6,515 nucleotides of DNA from positions 1 to 6,515 of the forward strand of contig JACCZZ010000155.1 in NCBI GenBank assembly GCA_013695715.1, written 5' to 3'. Positions within the stretch are counted from its first letter, which is position 1, and each line of letters starts with the position of its first letter. The notes under the pieces are model-generated. The model had not been told where the DNA came from. It made no database searches and saw only the letters and a list, made by a program, of their open reading frames with translations. Shown here piece after piece: positions 1 to 5,595 of the stretch. The stretch is from Chitinophagales bacterium (lineage in GTDB: Bacteria; Bacteroidota; Bacteroidia; Chitinophagales; UBA10324). A program made the position numbers and the translations under genes.

Positions 1-1190
1 GTGAATTTCGAAATAGCCGGAATATTGTCTCCATTATCTGCTTTTGTTCCGCATATAAGAATGTTGTTATCAGGAGTTTTTACTGCATTGATTTCAATGG
101 ATTTGCTGCAGGTAAATGTTTTACCTGCAGCACCGTTCTCACCATAGGTAGAATCGATAGATCCATTGTAAAGTATTTTGTAAAGCACGGGATCGTCCGT
201 GGCTCCGTTGTAGATTACTCCACCAACAATTATTGATGAATCAGCATAAGGGAAAATAAAATAACCTGAACTGATTTGTTGTCCTGTAAACAAATTCACT
301 TCTCCGTTACTGCCAAATGAATTATCAATGGTTCCATCCGTAAGAAGGCGCCAGCACAGGAAACTACTTCCTGCTGATGTTTGAGAATAGCCGGTGATTG
401 CAATTTTTCCATCCGGCATTACTGCTACATCCTGGCCCGCTTCATCACCTCCATCGTCAATGAGGGTAATGCCATTGGATCCAAAACTACTATCGGTAGT
501 GCCATCTTCAAGAAGACGAATTACAAACAAATCACTGTCACTGGTTCCTGTAATTATCAGTTTTCCATCCGGTTGTTGAACGATGCTTAAGGCGAAACTT
601 TTCGGTAGATCATTGAGCAGGACAATACCATTTCCACTAAATGAATGATCACTTGAACCGTTATCCTTGATTCTATGAACAAATGATTGATTGCCATCGG
701 AGCCCGCTATCACAATTTTTCCATCTGATTGTATGATCAAAGAATTATCCGCATTAGGAACACCTACGTTGGTCTCTCCATTTTCACCGAAGCTATTATC
801 GGGTGTTCCGTCTTGTAAGAACCGATACAAATTCATAGAATGAATGCCATAAAAGGAATTGAAGGCTAAAATCAAAGTCCTGTTTGAATCATCTATAGCT
901 ATGGACTTTCCGGCATCTTCCTCCAAAACCTTAAGAACTCCCTGGTTGCCAAAAGTTGTATCCCAACTTCCGTCCTCAAGAAGCCGAACCAGGTAAAGTG
1001 AGTTAACCATAACTAAAATCTTTCCCTCCTCCGTGAGGGCGATATCCTGCGTGGTTTCATAATTAAAATGTTCAGACAACATAAATTTTCCATTTTCAGC
1101 AAAGGTTGAATCTAATGTGCCTGGCTGAGCGAGGGCAACCATTGATAGTAGCAGCGACAGAATAAGAAGAAAGAAGTATGAGTTTTTCAA
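1..1190 (-). CDS. Secreted delta-60 repeat protein, N-terminal part (3' end outside window)
   Basis: Reading the minus strand from 1190 gives about 396 codons with no stop, open at the left edge. The start is taken as TTG (1188-1190): it is followed by Lys-Asn and a hydrophobic stretch (residues 5-20) ending in VALA-Q, a good signal peptidase I site after residue 21. An in-frame TAA at 1209-1211 rules out a longer form. The nearest ATG is codon 17, which would destroy the signal peptide. The mature part is a tandem array of about 50-57-residue units carrying G-[ST]-x-D-x-[ST]-[FY]-x-x-N-G, followed by a strand with PDGK-I-x-[IV]-x-G. This matches the delta-60 repeat family (TIGR02608-type), thought to form beta-propeller-like folds in exported proteins. 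The protein should be extracytoplasmic. Many Bacteroidota members end in a type IX secretion sorting domain, but that end is not visible here. The ligand or enzymatic role is unknown and no catalytic motif is seen. Confidence 0.9.
   Translation of the reverse strand, partial: MKNSYFFLLILSLLLSMVALAQPGTLDSTFAENGKFMLSEHFNYETTQDIALTEEGKILVMVNSLYLVRLLEDGSWDTTFGNQGVLKVLEEDAGKSIAIDDSNRTLILAFNSFYGIHSMNLYRFLQDGTPDNSFGENGETNVGVPNADNSLIIQSDGKIVIAGSDGNQSFVHRIKDNGSSDHSFSGNGIVLLNDLPKSFALSIVQQPDGKLIITGTSDSDLFVIRLLEDGTTDSSFGSNGITLIDDGGDEAGQDVAVMPDGKIAITGYSQTSAGSSFLCWRLLTDGTIDNSFGSNGEVNLFTGQQISSGYFIFPYADSSIIVGGVIYNGATDDPVLYKILYNGSIDSTYGENGAAGKTFTCSKSIEINAVKTPDNNILICGTKADNGDNIPAISKF
132..1121 (-). repeat. Seven tandem delta-60 repeat motifs inside the secreted protein
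   Basis: The conserved Asp of the motif falls at residues 27, 77, 131, 181, 233, 289 and 346 of the protein starting at 1190, giving spacings of 50, 54, 50, 52, 56 and 57. Examples are LDSTFAENG, WDTTFGNQG, PDNSFGENG, TDSSFGSNG, IDNSFGSNG and IDSTYGENG. Between motifs a second signature recurs, such as EEGKILV, SDGKIVIAG, PDGKLIITG, PDGKIAITG and PDNNILICG. The repeats are divergent at DNA level, so this is an old protein repeat rather than a recent tandem duplication. The array continues toward the left edge. Confidence 0.9.
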
Positions 1191-1634
1191 TGGAGAAGGT
1201 TTAATTGTTTAATCAGAGGATTCTTTATAATAGTAAATGGGAAAATTGTCGAAACTCACAAACTATAACCAACAGTAATTAATTGGTTTGTTTGAATTTT
1301 TATAACCTATTGTATGCTGGTTTCAGATGCTATATGCAATTGCCGCAGGAAGGCAGTCTCATCTATTCAGGCGAGGGTTCTTATTATTTTGTCATAACCC
1401 AATTCCTTTAAAAAAAGGTGGTGTTTTGTTTAAATTTTTAGCCGCCCTTGGTCTGATGGAATATTGAATTTTATAAAATCTATTAATACGACATTTAGGA
1501 ATTTTGAGAGCAGTACGAATATACTAGACCGAAACATCAAATTACAAATAACTTACAATGCTACCAATTCATTGCTCCCAGATATGAAGCCGGAAAAGTG
1601 ACTTGGCAGAGACTTAATTTCATAACTTTTTTAA
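1191..1634. other. Divergent intergenic region, 444 nt, no convincing gene
   Basis: This AT-rich stretch separates the minus-strand delta-60 gene from the plus-strand GT-C-like gene, so it should hold both promoters. I found no exact Bacteroidota promoter (TTG, about 20 nt, TAnnTTTG) on either strand; the closest on the minus strand is TATAGTTTG, with one extra spacer base. A 46-codon ATG-to-TGA frame lies at 1327-1467 (starts MLYAIAAGRQ, ends ALGLMEY) but matches nothing I recognise. A 12-nt AT-only palindrome lies at 1468-1479. No Shine-Dalgarno sequence precedes either flanking gene, which is usual for this phylum. Confidence 0.6.
1267..1288. repeat. Short inverted repeat upstream of the delta-60 gene
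   Basis: AACCAA (1267-1272) is complementary to TTGGTT (1283-1288) across a 10-nt AT-rich spacer. It lies 77-98 nt upstream of the TTG start at 1190, where an operator or leader hairpin could sit. Arms of six bases are near what chance allows in such DNA, so the assignment is weak. Confidence 0.2.
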
Positions 1635-3173
1635 ATGGAAGTTTCATCAACTATTAAACCACGGTATTACATTCTTGCATATTTCCTGTTACTCCTACTG
1701 GTGGTAAGCGACAGAATACTGATTCTCCATCATTTTGCTTTTCAATATACAGATCATGACCAGACTTTGATGTGGTACAGTGCAAAAGAGTTTCTTCATA
1801 ACAGATTTCACGAGCCATGTTTTTACGGGCAGAATTATAACACCATGATTGAAGGCCTGTTTGCTGTACCATTCATTGCGGTCGGATTGCCTTACCCATA
1901 TGCACTTCCTTTAATAACTTCTTTTCTGGCTTTGCTGCCCTATTTGTTAATTTCAGGTATTTGTTTGCGGCTAAAGAAATATATTAATGCGTTGCTGATT
2001 TTACTTATTCCGCTGATGCTTCCTATTGCATACGGAATGATAACCTCCTTGTCGAGGGGCTTTGTTACAGGAATTGCAATTGCAAGTGTTGCTTGTGTAT
2101 GTTGTTTTTTTTCAAGAAAAAGATTCGCATGGATATTATTTGGAATGCTCGGTACACTTGCGCTTTGGGTGAATGGCAATTCCAGTCTCATTGTTTTTCC
2201 TACGGCAGTTTTTCTATTCCTAAAACACGGAAAAAATATTTTGTTCTATTTTCTTTTTATCGCTGGAATTCTTCCCACAGCTATTTGGATATATTATGCC
2301 CATATGTTTTATGTTTTACATCCGGGCTATATTTTTTACAACCCAATCGATTATTCATTTTCGTTTAAGCTTCTTACTGAAAGCTCCAAAAAGCTGGACC
2401 TTTTCTTTAATGATGTTATTCCTCTATTTTGGAAAAACGGTTGGCTCATCTTACCTATACTTAGCATACAATCACTAATTCTGCTTTTGCAAAAAAATGC
2501 AAAGGGCGCTGCAGGCTTACTTGGCGGATTAATTCTAATTATTATTTCACTTGGTATCTCAAAGGTTCATGAAGGAAATCTGAATATCTTCTATCCGCTT
2601 TCGAGAATGTATCTTGGTATTCCGGTTTTGTCAGCACTCTTTATTCCGCAGATTCAGATACGATATAATTCATTCTGGTGGATTGTTTTGTTAAATGTTG
2701 GAATTGCAGTTTTCGTTTTTAAAAATCGTCATCCTGATCAATCTATACGGCAAAAACTAAGCATTGAAAATGATGTTATGAGTTTTTATAAGGTTTCTGA
2801 AGTGGATGAAAGCTGCATGCAGTTAAGGGAGATTGCTCAGTTGCATAATGTTTCTTTAATTATTTCTCTTGGAAAATTATATGATGAAATGTTCGGCTGT
2901 ACTTGCCTGTACGATGACTTCCCTGAAACATTGGTTAATTATCATGAACGTCGAACATGGAGGTTTGAAGAAGAAGAGCAGGCTGTTAGAACAAATATCT
3001 TATTGGTTGGAAATTACCTGACTGAAAATTCCATATCTCTGCTGAATCATAATCCGAATGTTCAAAAACTGAATTCACCCTCGTGGTACAATGTTTATCT
3101 GATTTCAAATAATAAATTACCTACATTAAAGCTTTTGCAAACATTCGAAATAGGTTTTAGAAAGTATAAATAA
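1635..3173 (+). CDS. Polytopic GT-C-type glycosyltransferase-like membrane protein
   Basis: This 512-residue integral membrane protein has about 11-12 predicted hydrophobic segments, roughly at residues 11-31, 74-92, 92-110, 118-138, 143-160, 165-180, 185-197, 202-222, 270-286, 293-309, 322-340 and 346-363. The first external loop has an acidic motif, TDHDQ (Asp40 and Asp42), followed by MWYSAKEFL and by FYGQNYNTM (63-71). Acidic residues in this first loop are the catalytic or metal-binding signature of GT-C transferases (PMT/ArnT-like), which use polyprenyl-phosphate sugars on the outer face of the inner membrane. Residues 365-512 form a soluble, probably periplasmic tail with several Cys (394, 422, 424). 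The ATG at 1635 follows an A/T-rich leader with no Shine-Dalgarno, and the N-terminus leads straight into the first membrane helix. The next gene starts 77 nt downstream on the same strand. Substrate and acceptor are unknown. Flippase- or ligase-like membrane enzymes are alternatives, but the first-loop motif favours GT-C. Confidence 0.75.
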   Translation: MEVSSTIKPRYYILAYFLLLLLVVSDRILILHHFAFQYTDHDQTLMWYSAKEFLHNRFHEPCFYGQNYNTMIEGLFAVPFIAVGLPYPYALPLITSFLALLPYLLISGICLRLKKYINALLILLIPLMLPIAYGMITSLSRGFVTGIAIASVACVCCFFSRKRFAWILFGMLGTLALWVNGNSSLIVFPTAVFLFLKHGKNILFYFLFIAGILPTAIWIYYAHMFYVLHPGYIFYNPIDYSFSFKLLTESSKKLDLFFNDVIPLFWKNGWLILPILSIQSLILLLQKNAKGAAGLLGGLILIIISLGISKVHEGNLNIFYPLSRMYLGIPVLSALFIPQIQIRYNSFWWIVLLNVGIAVFVFKNRHPDQSIRQKLSIENDVMSFYKVSEVDESCMQLREIAQLHNVSLIISLGKLYDEMFGCTCLYDDFPETLVNYHERRTWRFEEEEQAVRTNILLVGNYLTENSISLLNHNPNVQKLNSPSWYNVYLISNNKLPTLKLLQTFEIGFRKYK

Positions 3174-3250
3174 AACTAATTATCCCTCAGGGTGAGTTAT
3201 CTGTAAGTTAAGTTTCGGCAGAGAATACGCGGTGTTTTATAGATTGTTAT

Positions 3251-5029
3251 ATGAAAATTTCCACGATAGCATTTATTCTTATTCTGCTGATTAATTTCTA
3301 TTTCTTAATCTGTGTACGGTTGCAGGGTAATAATAATACGAACTGGAAAACTGTGATCTATAGTGATGGCAATGGCTACTATGCTTATCTTAATTCAATA
3401 TTCATAACAAAAGAATTTGCAAAGCAGGATGCTGCACAGAACTATGTAAATGATACATCATCACGGCCGCCAATCAAATATTTCGCAGGCACTGCAATAG
3501 CCTTTTCACCCTTTTTTGCGGCTGGATACTTATACGCACTATTTCGCGGAGAAAATGATAATGGTTATTCATTTCCTTTTCAGATGATGATTGCTTTTGC
3601 AGGATTTACTTACCTGGGAGCAGGATTATTTTTCCTGAATAAGCTAATGGACGTGTTTGGAGTAAACGAAGTGGCAAAGGCTGCCGTATTAATTCTCATC
3701 ACTTACGGAACAAATTTGTTTTACTATGGCATACTTGAACCTTCAATGTCTCATGTATATTCGTTTTCAACAATTACAATTTTTATTTATGCGGCATATT
3801 GGTATTTCAGAAAATTCAACCTGGCAAATTTAATTGTTGCTTCAGTAGCTTTGGGATTAACCATTCTTATACGCCCTGCTAATGGAGTAATCATTTGTAT
3901 GCTTCCTTTTCTCATCGGAAATTGGAATAAGCTTAGAAATTTCTTTCTCAGGTATAGCCATATTTTTTTAATTATGGTAATTGCGGGCATGTTCATTTTG
4001 ATACAAATGGTATGCTGGCATTTACAGTCAGGTGAATGGTATATCTGGTCGTATGCCGGTGAAGGATTTTATTTCTCAAGGCCAGCAATCATCAATGTGC
4101 TGCTGAGCTGGAATAAGGGATTTTTTATATACACACCCTTAACATTTATATCGTGTCTTGGCTTCATCAGATTATATAAACTAAACAGACAAGCTTTTTA
4201 TTCCATCATCATCACCCTATCAATGGCATTGTATGTAACAGCGGCTTGGTGGTGCTGGAATTATGGCGATTCCTTTGGAATGCGCCCTATGATTGATTTT
4301 TATTCTTTGTTCGGGATATTGCTGGGAGTGTTCTTGTCGGGAAGAAAAATTACTGCGCGATTAGCCGCCATGCCGATGGCTTTTTTATTGATTCTTTCAG
4401 TAGTTCAAACATATCAGTATTACAATCGGATCATGCATCGTTACAATATGGACAAAGAAAAGTATTGGTATATTTTTTTTAAAACTAATGATCGTTATAA
4501 AAATGTTTTAGCAGGAAATGTTGACTTGCCAGGGTACAGCCAGCAATCTCCGGTTTTGATTTATTCTACAAAAAATGATTTTCAAGATCAGTATGCAGGA
4601 TGGTTTGCACCAAATATTTCAGATGATCCGATTCATAGTGGAGAGAAGAGCTGCCTATTTAATGATAGCGGAGGAGCATTGAATTTTACACTTGATGCGG
4701 ACAGTATTTTAAAACCAGGAGATCTGCTTTATGTGAAAGCATCGCTCAGAAGATTCGAGTTTGCTGAGCATTCTTCTTCTGCAGCAACTCTTCATGCAAG
4801 CATTGAATCAGAAAAGGGTCATTTGTTTGATTATGAATTTCGCATTAATGATCTCCCCGATCAAAATGTCGGACAATGGAAATTTTTTAATTATGCCTTC
4901 AACATTCCGGTTCCGAAAGAGCAGTTTCAAACCTTAACTATTCAGATACTGAATCCTGAAAGGCAAAGATTTCTAATTGATGATTTTGAGATAACTGTTT
5001 ACAGATTATTCCCGCAATCTTTGATGTAA
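3251..5029 (+). CDS. Polytopic GT-C-like membrane protein with C-terminal beta-sandwich-like domain
   Basis: This 592-residue protein has an N-terminal helix (5-22), then an external loop with YSDGNGYYAYLNSIF (37-51). The DG-x-x-YYxYL signature, with Asp39, recurs in uncharacterised GT-C-like membrane proteins. Around ten more membrane segments follow to about residue 388. Conserved-looking loop motifs are YGTNLFYYG-x-x-EPSMSH (152-168), LIRPANG (206-212), WSYAGEGFYFSRP (266-278), WNKGFFIYTPL (287-297) and WWCWNYGDSFGMRP (333-346); their charged and aromatic residues suggest an extracytoplasmic active-site cleft. Residues about 430-585 look like a jelly-roll carbohydrate-binding-type domain: a HSGEKS turn, alternating strands, and FLIDDFEITVYR (574-585) as the last strand. 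I infer sugar transfer or sugar-polymer handling at the outer face of the inner membrane, probably together with the preceding gene. The specific reaction is not known. The ATG at 3251 opens directly into the first helix. Confidence 0.75.
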   Translation: MKISTIAFILILLINFYFLICVRLQGNNNTNWKTVIYSDGNGYYAYLNSIFITKEFAKQDAAQNYVNDTSSRPPIKYFAGTAIAFSPFFAAGYLYALFRGENDNGYSFPFQMMIAFAGFTYLGAGLFFLNKLMDVFGVNEVAKAAVLILITYGTNLFYYGILEPSMSHVYSFSTITIFIYAAYWYFRKFNLANLIVASVALGLTILIRPANGVIICMLPFLIGNWNKLRNFFLRYSHIFLIMVIAGMFILIQMVCWHLQSGEWYIWSYAGEGFYFSRPAIINVLLSWNKGFFIYTPLTFISCLGFIRLYKLNRQAFYSIIITLSMALYVTAAWWCWNYGDSFGMRPMIDFYSLFGILLGVFLSGRKITARLAAMPMAFLLILSVVQTYQYYNRIMHRYNMDKEKYWYIFFKTNDRYKNVLAGNVDLPGYSQQSPVLIYSTKNDFQDQYAGWFAPNISDDPIHSGEKSCLFNDSGGALNFTLDADSILKPGDLLYVKASLRRFEFAEHSSSAATLHASIESEKGHLFDYEFRINDLPDQNVGQWKFFNYAFNIPVPKEQFQTLTIQILNPERQRFLIDDFEITVYRLFPQSLM

Positions 5030-5088
5030 CAATTATTAGGTATTATTAACCACGGTGCCCTTGCTGAATCTGGCAAATTACATTCTTC

Positions 5089-5124
5089 CTTTGATGAGAA
5101 AGAAAACTTAATTCTCGATCAAAG
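5089..5124 (+). repeat. Stem-loop in the 3' region of the membrane-protein pair
   Basis: CTTTGATGAGAA (5089-5100) pairs with TTCTC-G-ATCAAAG (5112-5124), giving 12 base pairs with a single bulged G at 5117 and an 11-nt loop. It begins 60 nt after the stop codon at 5029. No T-tract follows on the plus strand, so it is not a canonical intrinsic terminator. It could protect the 3' end of the message or belong to a small structured RNA. Confidence 0.5.
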
Positions 5125-5135
5125 TTCAACTTTGA
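5119..5135. repeat. Odd-centred 8-bp dyad overlapping the stem-loop
   Basis: TCAAAGTT-C-AACTTTGA is a perfect dyad with one central base. It shares its left arm with the 3' arm of the 5089-5124 stem, so the two structures cannot form together in RNA. As DNA it has the shape of a protein-binding site. Confidence 0.4.
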
Positions 5136-5168
5136 AAACAGACAGGATGTACATGCTCCTTAAAACAG

Positions 5169-5192
5169 AAAAGCCCTCAATAGAGGGCTTTT
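5169..5192 (-). terminator. Intrinsic terminator of the cold-shock gene, possibly bidirectional
   Basis: AAAAGCCCTC (5169-5178) and GAGGGCTTTT (5183-5192) form a perfect 10-bp stem with a 4-nt loop. On the minus strand it lies 22 nt after the cold-shock gene stop, and its final arm runs into TTTTCTGTTTT, a good U-tract. On the plus strand the arm ends in only TTTT before CAGG, so it may also end the membrane-protein transcript, less efficiently. Confidence 0.85.
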
Positions 5193-5214
5193 CAGGTAAA
5201 AAAAATTTAAGGGG

Positions 5215-5406
5215 TTATGCCAAACGAACGTTTACTGCATTTAAGCCTTTTTTACCTTGTGTTACTTCAAACACCACTTCATCTCCTTCGCGAATGTCCT
5301 GAGCCAAGCCGGTAACGTGGACGAAAATATCTTGTCCGGTAGCGCTGTCATTGATAAATCCAAAACCTTTTGTGGTGTTGAAGAATTTTACTTTTCCTTT
5401 TTTCAT
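5215..5406 (-). CDS. csp: Cold-shock domain RNA-binding protein
   Basis: This 63-residue protein is a complete single cold-shock domain, slightly shorter than the 65-70 residues usual in the family. RNP1 is seen as KGFGFI (13-18) and RNP2 as IFVHV (27-31). The N-terminal strand reads GKVKFFN, with Phe8 where E. coli CspA has Trp; this variant is frequent in Bacteroidota as far as I recall. The C-terminal part (GDEVVFEV, then GLNAVNVRL) completes the five-stranded OB barrel. Such proteins bind single-stranded RNA and DNA, melt secondary structure and act as RNA chaperones in the cytoplasm, during cold shock or general growth. The gene is monocistronic by appearance, with its own terminator 22 nt downstream and a 189-nt gap to nadB upstream. 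The ATG at 5404-5406 has no Shine-Dalgarno. Which paralogue (A, B, C) it corresponds to cannot be told from the sequence. Confidence 0.97.
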   Translation of the reverse strand: MKKGKVKFFNTTKGFGFINDSATGQDIFVHVTGLAQDIREGDEVVFEVTQGKKGLNAVNVRLA

Positions 5407-5436
5407 TGTGTAATTAAAATTTTAAGATTAAGGGGA

Positions 5437-5444
5437 TAAAGATA
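5437..5444 (-). promoter_or_regulatory. Candidate -7 element of the cold-shock gene promoter
   Basis: On the minus strand this reads TATCTTTA, a 7 of 8 match to the Bacteroidota -7 consensus TAnnTTTG, ending 31 nt before the ATG. No TTG is found at the expected distance for a -33 box; that region is occupied by the inverted repeat at 5446-5470. The call is therefore tentative. Confidence 0.35.
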
Positions 5445-5445
5445 C

Positions 5446-5470
5446 AATAATTCTTTATGAAAGAATTATT
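5446..5470. repeat. Perfect 11-bp inverted repeat upstream of the cold-shock gene
   Basis: AATAATTCTTT (5446-5456) and AAAGAATTATT (5460-5470) are exact reverse complements around a 3-nt centre. The repeat lies 40-64 nt upstream of the cold-shock start, directly against the candidate -7 element. It could be an operator, or a hairpin if transcription starts further upstream. It is AT-rich with a single G/C pair in each arm, so the RNA hairpin would be weak and temperature-sensitive. Confidence 0.5.
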
Positions 5471-5537
5471 TTTAATGCAACTACCCACACACCAATCAAG
5501 CTATCAAAGAAGAGGTGCATCAGGCCTAGGAAAAAGT

Positions 5538-5550
5538 TAGACCTGGTCTA
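5538..5550 (-). terminator. Short dyad with T-run after nadB, possible weak terminator
   Basis: On the minus strand TAGACCAGGTCTA is a 6-bp odd-centred dyad, able to fold as a 5-bp stem with a CAG loop, and is followed by ACTTTTTCC. It lies 46 nt after the nadB stop. The short stem makes it a weak terminator at best; a protein-binding dyad is an alternative. Confidence 0.3.
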
Positions 5551-5595
5551 TATTTACATAGAGAATCAGGCGAGTAATCGTTGAGAATGCCTTCA

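Noticed and set aside
381..590. Two overlapping plus-strand frames of 61 and 69 codons
   Set aside because: They lie wholly opposite the delta-60 repeat protein, whose minus-strand frame shows clear periodic motifs. They have no recognisable features.
1405..1418. CCTTT-AAAA-AAAGG as a possible hairpin
   Set aside because: Only five base pairs, three of them A-T, with no T-run placed for termination. It is expected by chance in AT-rich DNA.
1654..2478. Frames on both strands inside the first membrane-protein gene (for example 1940-2191 minus and 2093-2368 plus)
   Set aside because: The 512-residue frame has consistent membrane segments and motifs through the whole region. The others are shadows.
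3174..3250. Possible terminator between the two membrane-protein genes (CTCA-GGG-TGAG near 3185)
   Set aside because: The stem is four base pairs with no T-tract. The 77-nt gap fits co-transcription.
5257..5439. Plus-strand 60-codon frame opposite the cold-shock gene
   Set aside because: It is antisense to a textbook cold-shock domain with RNP1 and RNP2, and has no features of its own.
1366..5574. Shared 9-mer TCAGGCGAG near 1369 and 5566 as a direct repeat or element boundary
   Set aside because: A single 9-base match over 4 kb without extension or terminal inverted repeats is not evidence of a mobile element.
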